Part shown: positions 1-9,101 of the stretch, piece by piece
Position numbering within the stretch: the stretch's first letter is position 1
Layout: each line of letters starts with the position of its first letter
Assembly (NCBI GenBank): GCA_963748095.1
Contig: CAVVIO010000034.1
Span: 17,646-81,645 of the forward strand
Reading direction: 5' to 3'
DNA length: 64,000 bases
Source of the DNA: CAVVIO01 sp963748095
GTDB taxonomy: Bacteria; Bacteroidota; Bacteroidia; Bacteroidales; UBA10428
Position numbers and translations under genes: made by a program
Notes under the pieces: generated by a model
Seen by the model: only the letters and a program-made list of their open reading frames with translations
Database searches by the model: none
What the model was told of the DNA's origin: nothing

Positions 1-168
1 GATAAAAATCTGCGGATTGATTTTGTTTCTGAGAAAGATCATGGTAAGTTACGGATCGAGATGTTGCAGGACTCGGAGAAAAACGTAGAAATTGACGGAG
101 ATTCTTTATCATTGAATGCTCCGTGCTGTGACCGGTTTAATACACACCTGACTAAGCTAAAGCCTTAA
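1..168 (+). CDS. C-terminal end of an unrecognised protein (partial)
   Basis: Frame 1 is open from the first base of the window for 55 codons and stops at 166-168. The tail reads ...RFNTHLTKLKP and contains a Cys-Cys pair. I cannot assign it to a family from so short a piece. It converges on the GH13 lipoprotein gene and is followed at once by a strong hairpin, which fits the true 3' end of a gene. The upstream context lies outside the window. Confidence 0.55.
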   Translation, partial: DKNLRIDFVSEKDHGKLRIEMLQDSEKNVEIDGDSLSLNAPCCDRFNTHLTKLKP

Positions 169-172
169 ACAT

Positions 173-204
173 CAACAGCCACGGCCTTAAGACCGTGGCT
201 ATTG
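173..204. terminator. Hairpin between convergent genes
   Basis: The perfect 8-bp arms AGCCACGG (177-184) and CCGTGGCT (193-200) are extended by CAA/TTG pairs across one mismatch. The hairpin lies between two convergent genes, so it could terminate both. The flanking T/A tracts are only moderate. Confidence 0.6.
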
Positions 205-235
205 ATTATAAAAACAGGCACTATTTATTTAGATT

Positions 236-1606
236 CTATTTCAGCACAAGATATTGCCAGGGGGCAAGTTCCATTTTGGTTTTTGATGTCAATTTATAAT
301 TTTCACCGCTGAATACATCTGTATATTTGCCTTTCAACTCACCGGCACCCAAGGTTACAGAAGCCGGCTGACTGCTGAGATTAAAAATTGCCAGCAAACG
401 GTCTTTCCCTTTTTCTCTTGAAAAAGCAAAAACATTCACATTATCCGTTTCGATCCGGGTAAGACTTCCTGCGGTAATACCAGCTTTAAGCGCAGGATTA
501 TCGTGTTTCAGCATATCGAGTTTCCTGTAAAACGGGTACAGGGTAGTATCGCTCCAGTTAACGGTATCTTTCTCGAAAAAACGTAAGCGTTTTTTCATGG
601 AAGCCTCCTGTCCGGAATAGATCAGGGGCATACCCGGCATCATGTAGGTCAGTACGGCAAACGTTTTAACTCCGCCATCGAGACGATCGAATGCTGTCCC
701 GCTCCAGGTATTCTCATCATGATTTGTAATAAAATTCATCAGAATATCGTCTTTCTGGTATAAAGTATCATCCTTAGCGATAAGACTATCGAGGGCAGTG
801 GCATTCTTTTTTCCCTTTGCAATATCATTCATTGTATGCAACAGGTCCCAGTTATAACCGGCATCAAATGCTTTTTTCATTAAATCGGGTTCCCAGGCTT
901 CTGCCAGCATAAAAACCGGTTTCACACTGTCGATTGCGGCACGTGCTTCGTCCCAGAAATCTACAGGGACCATGGCAGCTGCATCACAGCGGTAACCGTC
1001 GATATCTGCTTCTTTGATCCAGTATTTCATGGCATCGATCATGGCAGCCCGCATTTGCAGGTTATCATAATTGAGATCGGCTACATCCGACCAATCAGCA
1101 ACCGGACTGATTATTTTACCTTCTTTGTTATGTGTATACCAGTCGGGATGTTTTTCAATCCACCAGTTATCCCAGCCGGTGTGGTTGGCCACCCAGTCGA
1201 GAATGACGTACATTCCCATCTGATGGGCTTTGTTTACCAGGTTTTTCAGATCCTGAAGGTTTCCGAATTCGGGATTTACTTTCTCATAATCAGCAATCGA
1301 ATAATAACTTCCAAGTGTTCCTTTCCTGTTTTTTACAGAGATCGGATAAACAGGCATCAGCCATAGAATATCAACACCCAGTTTTTTTAGCCTGGCAAGA
1401 TGTTCCGAGGTAAATGCATTCAATGTGCCTTCCGGCGTATCCTGGCGGATGTTTACTTCATAAATAACAGCTTTTGGCACCCTGCTTTGTATGGAAACCT
1501 CATTAACAGAACCTCCGGTTTCGCTTTGTTTCGATACAGGATTACATGCCGCTAAAAATAGAATTATGCTTGTGATCAAAAAATAATTACGTCTCATCTG
1601 ATTCAT
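236..1606 (-). CDS. GH13 alpha-amylase family lipoprotein
   Basis: This 456-residue glycoside hydrolase of the alpha-amylase family probably cleaves alpha-1,4 glucan or maltodextrin at the cell envelope. The N-terminus is hydrophobic and ends in a lipobox (LAAC, Cys about residue 21), so a lipid anchor is expected. The four GH13 signatures are present: DWVANH (about residue 137), GYRCD with the nucleophile Asp near 206, EAWE with the acid/base Glu near 236, and NHDEN with the second Asp near 296. At 456 residues it is a compact A/B/C-domain enzyme without added binding modules. It is the last gene of the minus-strand maltodextrin operon, 15 bp after the GH31 gene. A start three codons further in (MRRNYF) is also possible. 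The exact substrate cannot be read from the sequence. Confidence 0.9.
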   Translation of the reverse strand: MNQMRRNYFLITSIILFLAACNPVSKQSETGGSVNEVSIQSRVPKAVIYEVNIRQDTPEGTLNAFTSEHLARLKKLGVDILWLMPVYPISVKNRKGTLGSYYSIADYEKVNPEFGNLQDLKNLVNKAHQMGMYVILDWVANHTGWDNWWIEKHPDWYTHNKEGKIISPVADWSDVADLNYDNLQMRAAMIDAMKYWIKEADIDGYRCDAAAMVPVDFWDEARAAIDSVKPVFMLAEAWEPDLMKKAFDAGYNWDLLHTMNDIAKGKKNATALDSLIAKDDTLYQKDDILMNFITNHDENTWSGTAFDRLDGGVKTFAVLTYMMPGMPLIYSGQEASMKKRLRFFEKDTVNWSDTTLYPFYRKLDMLKHDNPALKAGITAGSLTRIETDNVNVFAFSREKGKDRLLAIFNLSSQPASVTLGAGELKGKYTDVFSGENYKLTSKTKMELAPWQYLVLK

Positions 1607-1621
1607 TTTAATTTATCTTAT

Positions 1622-4075
1622 TCAATATATTATTTTAAAAACTGTTTTGTCCGCATTCAGATCTGTTTCCATGGTGGTTACATCCACTTCGTCGGTTGGC
1701 CCGTAATTCATAAACGGAAATTCACTGGTGATCATGTTCATCTTTTCATCCGTGACGGATAAATTTTTTGTTCCTGCTTTTACGGATTTCACAGCTCCGA
1801 AACCATGCAGAATAAGTTTGATCTTATTGAAATCGGAAGGATAACTGCCTTCTTTTTTTTGCAGGGTAAGCGTATGTTGTTCCGGATCGTATTCAATATT
1901 GCGTTTTGCATTCTGCCCGTTTTCATAACCGAATGTAGTGCCGTCATCTTCGTAAAGTAAAAAGGAAGATTTACCGGCTCCATTGTACAGATGTAAATAC
2001 AGCACACCGTCGCCTTTTTCTTTCAGGTTTTGAACACTACTCTGCATGGGAATAATGGCGCTTTGTTTGATAAATAGCGGTAACTTTTCAAGGGGAGCTT
2101 CCACAATATATGTTTTTCCGCCTTCATAAACCTGATCATTAAACAGGGAATACCATTTGCCGGCGGGCAGGTAAACTTTACAGAATTGTGCATCTCCTTT
2201 TACAGGTGCTACCAGGATATTATCGCCAAAAAGATATTCATTATCAAATTCCCGGTTGTAAATATGATCATCTCTCGTGTAATCGATTGCCAGGCTGCGG
2301 TTAACCGGCATTCCGGTTTGGGAAGCATTATAAAACGTGCTGTAGATATAAGGCATTAACCGGTAGCGCAACTGAATATACCTGCGTGAAATATCTTCCG
2401 CCTTTTCGCCAAATACCCAGGGTTCGGAATGCATAGTACCAACAGCAGTATGCCCGCGATACATGGGACTGAATGCCCCTATCGTCATCCAGCGTGTATA
2501 AAGCTCCTGTGTTGGACTACCACCAAAACCGCCTACATCGTAACCGCAAAATGGAATCCCTGATAATCCCATACTATTGAGCATGCGAATCCCCAGCAAC
2601 ATGTGATCTTCATTTGACTGATTATCACCGGTCCAGATAGCTGTATAACGTTGTAAACCGGAATATCCGGCACGGGTAAGTACGAAAGGACGATTTCCAT
2701 TTAGCAATTTCTTCGTTCCTTCATAGGTACTGCGGGCCATTTCCATGCCATACACATTTTTGGCCTGCACGTAAGATGTCTTATGCCCTTCCCAGTCGAA
2801 TTCGATTAATCCGGGAACTGCCTTCCCCCACGCTGCTATTTCGTTCATATCATTCCAAAATCCTGTTAATCCGTAGTTTACTGTTTTTGTGAATTGTTCT
2901 CCCCACCACTCTCGTGCAGCAGGATTCGTGAAATCCGGAAAATTACACCATCCCGGCCACACCTGGCCTGTATAATAAGTACCATCGGGGTATTTTACAA
3001 ATACATCCTTTTTTATACCATCGTCATAGGATGTATATCCCTTCTCGACTTTAATGCCGGGATCGAAAATGGCGGCCGTATTAAAGCCGATATCTTTCAG
3101 TTGCTTCAATAGCGAATGCGGATCAGGAAATTTTGTAGGACTCCAGGTAAAAACCTTGTAATGGTCCATGTAATCGATATCGAGGTAGATCATATCAGCC
3201 GGTATTTTACGTTCCCTGAACCTTCTGGCTGTTGCCAATACATCCGAATCGGGATAATAACTGTACCGGCACTGCTGATAGCCCAGGCTCCATTTGGGAG
3301 GAAGGGTCATAAACCCGGTAAGTTTACTGTAGCTGTTTAAAACTGAAGCAACATCTTTACCTGCAATAAAATAATAATCGACTTCGCCATAATCGGCAGA
3401 GAAACTTGAAAACCGGTCATTGGCAGCCCCAAAGTTAAAACGCGTCTTACAGGTGTTATCCAGAAATATTCCATATAAACCGTTATCATTTATACCGATA
3501 TAAAAAGGGATGGAAGAATAAATCCGGTCGCTGTTCCAGTCGTAACTCGGATCATCAGTATTCCAGTTGACTCGTTCAGTCCCTCTCCGGTCGAGATCAC
3601 CTACCTGTTCTCCCAGACCAATAAAACGCTCACCCGGCTGGAGTGTCTTGTATACTGTCGATTCATCACCTATCCAGGAAATGCCAAAAGATTTGTCATC
3701 GGCATTCAGGACTTTCCCGGTTGTTTTATCGATAAAAGAAAAACGTAAAGGTTTTTTGGTAATATTTACAATTACATCTGCAGAGGAAAATTCAAGGTGG
3801 TCCCCTTTATCCTCTACTTTTACCGCTACATCGCCAGGTTCTGCAACAACTGCATAACTGAAAGCTTTATCAATTTTTTCCTTATCTGCCTGAAGACGAA
3901 CTACCTGTGGTGTGTAAAAAGTGAGGTATACCTCTCCAAAGGTGGCTTTCAGTTCCAGTTGTTTATCCTGTAACTGATAATTAACCAAATCGCCCAACGA
4001 TTTATTTAATGGCACATTTGCCATAAGCGGTAATCCGCAAAGCACAATAGCCAAAGGGATCAGATATTTTTTCAC
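1622..4075 (-). CDS. GH31 alpha-glucosidase, secreted
   Basis: This 817-residue family 31 glycoside hydrolase is expected to release glucose from the non-reducing end of maltooligosaccharides in the periplasm. A signal peptide is evident (MKKYLIPLAIVLCGLPLMAN). The N-terminal beta-sandwich is followed by the TIM barrel with the nucleophile in WNDMNE (Asp near 408) and the acid/base in WTGDNQS (Asp near 483). The segment PMYRGH...EPW is also typical of GH31. The C-terminal part forms beta-sandwich domains. Length matches bacterial GH31 alpha-glucosidases. It takes the place that the GH97 enzyme SusB has in the Bacteroides sus locus (inference). It lies between the SusA-like gene and the GH13 lipoprotein gene. 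A 157-bp gap upstream may carry its own promoter. Confidence 0.9.
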   Translation of the reverse strand: MKKYLIPLAIVLCGLPLMANVPLNKSLGDLVNYQLQDKQLELKATFGEVYLTFYTPQVVRLQADKEKIDKAFSYAVVAEPGDVAVKVEDKGDHLEFSSADVIVNITKKPLRFSFIDKTTGKVLNADDKSFGISWIGDESTVYKTLQPGERFIGLGEQVGDLDRRGTERVNWNTDDPSYDWNSDRIYSSIPFYIGINDNGLYGIFLDNTCKTRFNFGAANDRFSSFSADYGEVDYYFIAGKDVASVLNSYSKLTGFMTLPPKWSLGYQQCRYSYYPDSDVLATARRFRERKIPADMIYLDIDYMDHYKVFTWSPTKFPDPHSLLKQLKDIGFNTAAIFDPGIKVEKGYTSYDDGIKKDVFVKYPDGTYYTGQVWPGWCNFPDFTNPAAREWWGEQFTKTVNYGLTGFWNDMNEIAAWGKAVPGLIEFDWEGHKTSYVQAKNVYGMEMARSTYEGTKKLLNGNRPFVLTRAGYSGLQRYTAIWTGDNQSNEDHMLLGIRMLNSMGLSGIPFCGYDVGGFGGSPTQELYTRWMTIGAFSPMYRGHTAVGTMHSEPWVFGEKAEDISRRYIQLRYRLMPYIYSTFYNASQTGMPVNRSLAIDYTRDDHIYNREFDNEYLFGDNILVAPVKGDAQFCKVYLPAGKWYSLFNDQVYEGGKTYIVEAPLEKLPLFIKQSAIIPMQSSVQNLKEKGDGVLYLHLYNGAGKSSFLLYEDDGTTFGYENGQNAKRNIEYDPEQHTLTLQKKEGSYPSDFNKIKLILHGFGAVKSVKAGTKNLSVTDEKMNMITSEFPFMNYGPTDEVDVTTMETDLNADKTVFKIIY

Positions 4076-4169
4076 GATATTCTGTATTTATGGTTTCGAC
4101 TTTATATTATTCTTACTTTCAGGGTTTATCCTGCAAATTGTATAGTATTAAAGCAGTGGCCCTGTACTT

Positions 4170-4177
4170 CAAAGTTA
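4170..4177 (-). promoter_or_regulatory. Possible -7 promoter box before the GH31 gene
   Basis: Read on the minus strand, 4177 to 4170 is TAACTTTG, a full match to the Bacteroidota -7 consensus TAnnTTTG. It lies about 95 bp upstream of the GH31 start in the only sizeable gap of the operon. No convincing -33 TTTG is at the usual spacing, so this could be chance. Confidence 0.25.
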
Positions 4178-4232
4178 ATCGATCTGAACCAAACTGTCTG
4201 AATTCAGATGCTAAATGATCATCACATTTGTT

Positions 4233-6110
4233 TTATTTATCCAGTTCGATTACCATGCCTGTTTTGGCAGCAACATCCATGTCTGTAAGATTTACTTTAC
4301 TGCCATCTAGTATATTTACTCCCGAAACAGCGCCCTTAATGCATTCACTAAACCGGCCGGTATTTAATTTCGTTTCTTCTGTTGAATTGTTCATGACAAC
4401 CATTACAGTTTTTGTGTCATTCATTCTGAAATACACATATACATTTCCCTGTGGTATATATTGGATCATTTTTCCGGTTTGCAGCACAGGATTTTCATTC
4501 CTGTACTTCAGAAGTGAGTGCAATACATTATAAGCTTCATTTTCCTTTTCGGTTCTACCCTGTGGTGTGAAAGCATCGCGTTTGTCATTTGGCCATCCAC
4601 CGGGAAAATCACGCCTGATATCGCCGTCACCTTTCGATTTTTCACCACCCATCATGATCTCTGTACCATACAGGATTTCCGGAATACCGCGTGTAGTCAG
4701 CAGATGGATCATACCAAGTCTGAATTTGTTTACATCGAATCCTATTTCTGTTGAAAAACGGGGTGTGTCATGGTTATCTGCAAAAATCAGTAAATCGAGT
4801 GGTCTGGCATACAGGTAATCCATCACATAATTATTATAGAACATCCCTACTCCTTCTCCCCAGTTTTGATAATCCTGATTAAAGGCAGCCTGGAAAGCAT
4901 CGTTCAAAGGGAAATCCATTACAGTGGGAAGATACGAATTGTAACCATTGTAATTTTTTACCCCCGATTGCCAGTAGGCCACTTCAGACGGACGATGCAT
5001 CCAGCATTCACCCATAATATTCAGATTCGGATATTCATTAAGGATTGCTTTTGTCCAGTCGGCAATCTTCCACTCGTTAGTATATGGATACGTATCGACT
5101 CTTACTCCATCGAGATCTGCATACTCTATCCAGTAAATAGCATTTTGTTCAAGGTAAGTAAGCAAAAAAGGATTATTCTGGTTCAGGTCGGGCATGGTTA
5201 CATCAAACCAGCCATCTTCATTCAGTTTCCGGTCTATTTCAGCAGCATGCGGATCGTTCCAGGTAGATATCCGGTAATTGGTGCGCGTAAATTCGGGAAA
5301 CTGATGTACCCAGTCTTTCATAGGCAGGTCCTTCATCCACCAGTGATCACTGCCGCAATGGTTGGGAACCATATCCATGATCAGCTTTATTCCCCGGCGA
5401 TGGCATTCTTCTGCCAGTCGTTTGTAATCTTCGTTGGTTCCGTAACGGGCATCAATCTTGTAATAATCTGTGGTAGCATAGCCGTGATAGGAATATACGG
5501 GCATATTATCTTCCAGTAAAGGCGTACTCCACAAAGCCTTGATTCCTAGATCTTTCAGGTAATCGAGGTGATCAATGATCCCCTGGATATCACCCCCGTG
5601 CCTGCCATTGGGATCCTTCCGGTTGACCTTTTCTGCCAGCTCCTTTACCGAATCGTTTGTAGTATCGCCATTGGCAAACCGGTCGGGCATGAGCAGGTAG
5701 ATCTCGTCCTGCTGGCTAAAACCTTTACGGGCAGCAGAGCCTGCCTTGCGTTGTTTCAGTTCGTAATCGGCAGTTAAAACCACTTTCCCGTTTTTACTGA
5801 ATTTTACAGGGAATTTCCCGGGATCAGCATCTTTCGATATCTTAAGAAAAACAAACAGGTAATCGGGGTTCTCCGTACGTGTTACGGTAGTTACAGATAC
5901 TCCTTTATAATTAATTGAAGGTGTAAGATCGCTGATTTTCGGACCATTGATCATTAACATTAATTGGGGGTTGTGCATGCCAATCCACCAGCCAGGAGGA
6001 TCGAGATGCCTGATACTGTATTTTTGTGCCTGTACTTGCCCGGCAATGCAAAAAAGACCGATAAGCATTCCGGCAACAATTTTTTTTCTGATGTGTATTG
6101 ATGGATTCAT
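4233..6110 (-). CDS. susA: SusA-like neopullulanase/cyclomaltodextrinase (GH13)
   Basis: This 625-residue GH13 enzyme has the architecture of SusA: a signal peptide ending ...GQVQA|Q, an N-terminal beta-sandwich like the cyclomaltodextrinase N domain (about residues 30-130), the catalytic barrel, and a C-terminal beta domain. The motifs are DMVPNH (about 245), GVRVD with the nucleophile near 337, GECW with the acid/base near 368, and NHDTPR near 445. It probably breaks down maltodextrins or cyclodextrins in the periplasm after import by SusCD. Only 11 bp separate it from the upstream GH65 gene, so they are co-transcribed. Close relatives are about 600-620 residues, so it looks complete. Confidence 0.88.
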   Translation of the reverse strand: MNPSIHIRKKIVAGMLIGLFCIAGQVQAQKYSIRHLDPPGWWIGMHNPQLMLMINGPKISDLTPSINYKGVSVTTVTRTENPDYLFVFLKISKDADPGKFPVKFSKNGKVVLTADYELKQRKAGSAARKGFSQQDEIYLLMPDRFANGDTTNDSVKELAEKVNRKDPNGRHGGDIQGIIDHLDYLKDLGIKALWSTPLLEDNMPVYSYHGYATTDYYKIDARYGTNEDYKRLAEECHRRGIKLIMDMVPNHCGSDHWWMKDLPMKDWVHQFPEFTRTNYRISTWNDPHAAEIDRKLNEDGWFDVTMPDLNQNNPFLLTYLEQNAIYWIEYADLDGVRVDTYPYTNEWKIADWTKAILNEYPNLNIMGECWMHRPSEVAYWQSGVKNYNGYNSYLPTVMDFPLNDAFQAAFNQDYQNWGEGVGMFYNNYVMDYLYARPLDLLIFADNHDTPRFSTEIGFDVNKFRLGMIHLLTTRGIPEILYGTEIMMGGEKSKGDGDIRRDFPGGWPNDKRDAFTPQGRTEKENEAYNVLHSLLKYRNENPVLQTGKMIQYIPQGNVYVYFRMNDTKTVMVVMNNSTEETKLNTGRFSECIKGAVSGVNILDGSKVNLTDMDVAAKTGMVIELDK

Positions 6111-6121
6111 ATTTAAGTATT

Positions 6122-8413
6122 TTATTTATTTACAACAAAGGTTTTTCCGTTAATAATAACTTCCAGTTCTTCACCCCTTACAAGGGTGACTTTTACTTCC
6201 TGTCTGGAAATGTCTACCCGGAGCAAATGATTTCTGAAATTGACATTAAAGGAAAGATGTTCCCATTTCGCCGGTATATTGGTATTGAAACTTAGTTTCC
6301 CGTCTTTGATATGCATGCCTCCGAATCCCATGACGATCGACATCCAGGTACCTCCCATACTGGTAATATGCAGACCTTCTTTAACTTCTTTGTTATAATC
6401 ATCGAGATCAAGCCGTGAAGTACGAAGGTATAATTCATAAGCCTTTTCCACCTCATCAATGCGGTTGGCTAGTATGGAATGGATGCAGGGAGAAAGTGAA
6501 GATTCATGTACACAACGTGATTCATAAAATTCAAAATTTCTCCGGATAGTATCTGTATCATACTCATCTATGAAACAATAAATTCCCTGTAATACATCTG
6601 CCTGTTTTATAAAAACGGAACGTAAAATACGGTCCCATGACCAGTATTGATTGATAGGCCTTTGGAGAGGATCGAGATCGTCTGTCAGTAGCTGCTCCTT
6701 GTCCATATAACCGTCCTGCTGCATGAAAACCTGTTGTTCTTCATGAAACGGAAAATACATGTTTTCAACAATATCTTTCCAGACTTTCGTCTCTTTTTTG
6801 TAGTCAAATGAAGTTTTATCAGTAATCCTGGTATAATCTTCGGGATGGTTTTCTTTTACAAGATCGATAGCATCAAGTGTATACTTAAGTGTCCATGCAG
6901 CAATTTTATTGGTATACCAGTTATTGTTTACATTGTTCTCGTATTCATTCGGTCCGGTAACACCCAGAATAACATATTTCCCTTTGGCATCCGACCAGTT
7001 GACCCGCTGTCTCCAAAACCTTGAAATAGCAATAAGAACTTCCAAACCATACTCAGCCAGGTAATTTTTGTCACCGGTATAACGGAGATAATTGAAAATG
7101 GCATAAGCAATGGCGCCATTTCGGTGTATCTCCTCAAAAGTAATTTCCCACTCATTGTGGCACTCTTCTCCGTTTATGGTGACCATCGGATACAATGCCG
7201 CCCCGGAATGAAATCCCAGCTTTTCCCCATTCTCTATGGCCTTTTGTAAATGTTTATAACGATATATCAACAGGTTGCGGGCAACAAGCTGGCTGGCTGT
7301 ACTGAGGTAAAACGGGATAAGGAATGCTTCCGTGTCCCAATAGGTAACACCTCCGTATTTTTCCCCGGTAAACCCTTTTGGCCCGATATTCAACCGTTCA
7401 TCCCTTCCTGTATAAGTCTGGTTCAAATGAAAAATATTGAACCGGATACCCTGCTGCGCTGATGGATCGCCCTTTATGATAATATCGCTATGTGACCAAT
7501 TTTCAGCCCAGGTTGTAATATGTTCTGCCAGGAGTGTATCGAATTTTTTATCAAACGCACGGTTGACTGCTTTTTTTCCGGCTTCTGCAATTACTTCCGG
7601 TTCATAGTTCATTGAATTCAATACGGAAACATACTTATACAGTGTTATGGTTTCATTTTTCGCAACATTAACTGTAACGATATTCCCGGTTAGTTCATCT
7701 TCCTGTAGCGTTTGTACATGCTTATTCTTAAGTTCTCCACTTGTTTCAATTTCGTATCGCATAGTCATGCAAATTACAAAACCTGTCTTTTTGGTTTTTG
7801 ATACCAGATACCCAAATCCTTCTTCTGCACCGGTCTCAAGTGTGTCCCAGAATTTTTCGTCATAGTTGGCATCTTTATTTCTTACATCTCCATCGATGAA
7901 CGGGGTAAATTTTATCTGTCCGTCAAAATTAACCGGTGTAACCGAATACTTGATAGCGCCAATTTCATCATCAGCAATACTTAAAAACCGTTTGGCATCC
8001 ACTTTCAGTTTTTTTCCGGATGGTAATTCGGCAATAAAGGACCTTTCGAGATAACCTTGTTTCATATTGAGTTCCCGTCTGAAATCACTTACGGTACAAG
8101 TATGCAAATCGAGTTCCTCATCATCTGCTTCTACATGAATTCCTATCCAGTTGGGGGCATTTATTACTTTCGCGAAATATTCCGGATATCCGTTCTTCCA
8201 CCATCCTACAATGGTTTTGTCGGGATAATATACTCCCGCGATATAAATTCCTTGTAATGATTTTCCGGTATATTTTTCTTCAAAATTGGCCCGTTGGCCC
8301 ATCCTGCCATTTCCCAGACTGAAAATGCTTTCAGATGATTTCTGCATTTTAGGATTAAATCCTTCTTCTATAATGCTCCACTCGTCTATTTTATAGTAAT
8401 TCTTCATGTTCAT
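6122..8413 (-). CDS. GH65 maltose/kojibiose-type phosphorylase
   Basis: This GH65 disaccharide phosphorylase is expected to split maltose with phosphate into glucose and beta-glucose 1-phosphate in the cytoplasm. Family marks are the N-terminal SLGNGRMGQR segment, YWDTEAF in the (alpha/alpha)6 barrel, and VTGPNEYENN carrying the general-acid Glu near residue 488. There is no signal peptide. The frame is open further upstream to a GTG at 8446, but that start would add 11 residues not typical of the family. I prefer the ATG at 8413 (MNMKNYYKIDEW) or the ATG two codons later. The adjacent pgmB gene, which uses beta-glucose 1-phosphate, supports maltose rather than another substrate. Trehalose or kojibiose specificity cannot be excluded by sequence reading alone. 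Confidence 0.9.
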   Translation of the reverse strand: MNMKNYYKIDEWSIIEEGFNPKMQKSSESIFSLGNGRMGQRANFEEKYTGKSLQGIYIAGVYYPDKTIVGWWKNGYPEYFAKVINAPNWIGIHVEADDEELDLHTCTVSDFRRELNMKQGYLERSFIAELPSGKKLKVDAKRFLSIADDEIGAIKYSVTPVNFDGQIKFTPFIDGDVRNKDANYDEKFWDTLETGAEEGFGYLVSKTKKTGFVICMTMRYEIETSGELKNKHVQTLQEDELTGNIVTVNVAKNETITLYKYVSVLNSMNYEPEVIAEAGKKAVNRAFDKKFDTLLAEHITTWAENWSHSDIIIKGDPSAQQGIRFNIFHLNQTYTGRDERLNIGPKGFTGEKYGGVTYWDTEAFLIPFYLSTASQLVARNLLIYRYKHLQKAIENGEKLGFHSGAALYPMVTINGEECHNEWEITFEEIHRNGAIAYAIFNYLRYTGDKNYLAEYGLEVLIAISRFWRQRVNWSDAKGKYVILGVTGPNEYENNVNNNWYTNKIAAWTLKYTLDAIDLVKENHPEDYTRITDKTSFDYKKETKVWKDIVENMYFPFHEEQQVFMQQDGYMDKEQLLTDDLDPLQRPINQYWSWDRILRSVFIKQADVLQGIYCFIDEYDTDTIRRNFEFYESRCVHESSLSPCIHSILANRIDEVEKAYELYLRTSRLDLDDYNKEVKEGLHITSMGGTWMSIVMGFGGMHIKDGKLSFNTNIPAKWEHLSFNVNFRNHLLRVDISRQEVKVTLVRGEELEVIINGKTFVVNK

Positions 8414-8456
8414 ATGTGTTTGCTCGCTTTTCTGTTTAAAAAGCACAGAAATATTA

Positions 8457-9101
8457 TTAAAATCTCAGATCGCCGGATTTAAAATTTTCAAATCCTTCAA
8501 TCACCAAATCGGCACCCGACAACAAATCGGGTGATCCAATGCCTATACATTTCATACCGGCACGATGTGCGGCTTCCACCCCGGCTATGGCATCTTCAAA
8601 TACAACACACCCGGATGGTTCCACACCCAACATGGCAGCTCCGGTCAGAAATACCTGGGGATCGGGTTTTGCCTTACTCACTTTAGTGCCGTCTACTATG
8701 GCATCAAAGGTATCCTGCAGCCCGATTTTTTCAAGAATGGTTACTGCATTCTTGCTGGCAGAACCCAGGGCAATGGAAATCCCCCTTTTCTTCACTCCGG
8801 TCAGGAAATCGAAAACCCCGGGCAAGATGTCATCCGGAGTCATTTTTAAAATATAGCTGAGATAGATTTTGTTCTTTTCTGCGGCATATTTTTCCTTTTC
8901 CTCATCCGGTAAGGTTATCCCGCCTATTTCAAGAATAATATTCAATGAATCCATCCGGCTTACCCCTTTCAGGCGTTCATTATCATTTTCTGTGAAATTT
9001 ATATCCAGTTTTTCAGCCAGTTTTTTCCATGCTATAAAATGGTAACGTGCCGTATCCACTATTACTCCGTCTAAATCGAATATGCAGGCTTTTATCTCCA
9101 T
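8457..9101 (-). CDS. pgmB: beta-phosphoglucomutase (HAD family)
   Basis: This 214-residue cytoplasmic HAD-superfamily enzyme converts beta-glucose 1-phosphate to glucose 6-phosphate. The nucleophile motif DLDGVIVDT is near the N-terminus, followed by the cap domain with GVSR (substrate-specificity loop), the LGSASKN motif II and the VFEDAIAGVEAA acidic motif. These are the hallmarks of beta-PGM rather than a generic phosphatase. It sits between the transporter gene, whose stop abuts its start, and the GH65 gene, which makes its substrate. The maltose-phosphorylase/beta-PGM pairing is an established catabolic route. Confidence 0.92.
   Translation of the reverse strand: MEIKACIFDLDGVIVDTARYHFIAWKKLAEKLDINFTENDNERLKGVSRMDSLNIILEIGGITLPDEEKEKYAAEKNKIYLSYILKMTPDDILPGVFDFLTGVKKRGISIALGSASKNAVTILEKIGLQDTFDAIVDGTKVSKAKPDPQVFLTGAAMLGVEPSGCVVFEDAIAGVEAAHRAGMKCIGIGSPDLLSGADLVIEGFENFKSGDLRF

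Noticed and set aside
4866..5519. 217-codon plus-strand ORF opposite the SusA-like gene
   Set aside because: It is fully antisense to a well-supported GH13 gene, has no start context, no family resemblance, and an amino-acid composition typical of a shadow frame.
8414..8446. GTG start 11 codons upstream for the GH65 gene
   Set aside because: The added residues (LFKQKSEQTH) are not like family N-termini, and an ATG follows directly before the conserved KNYYKIDEW segment.
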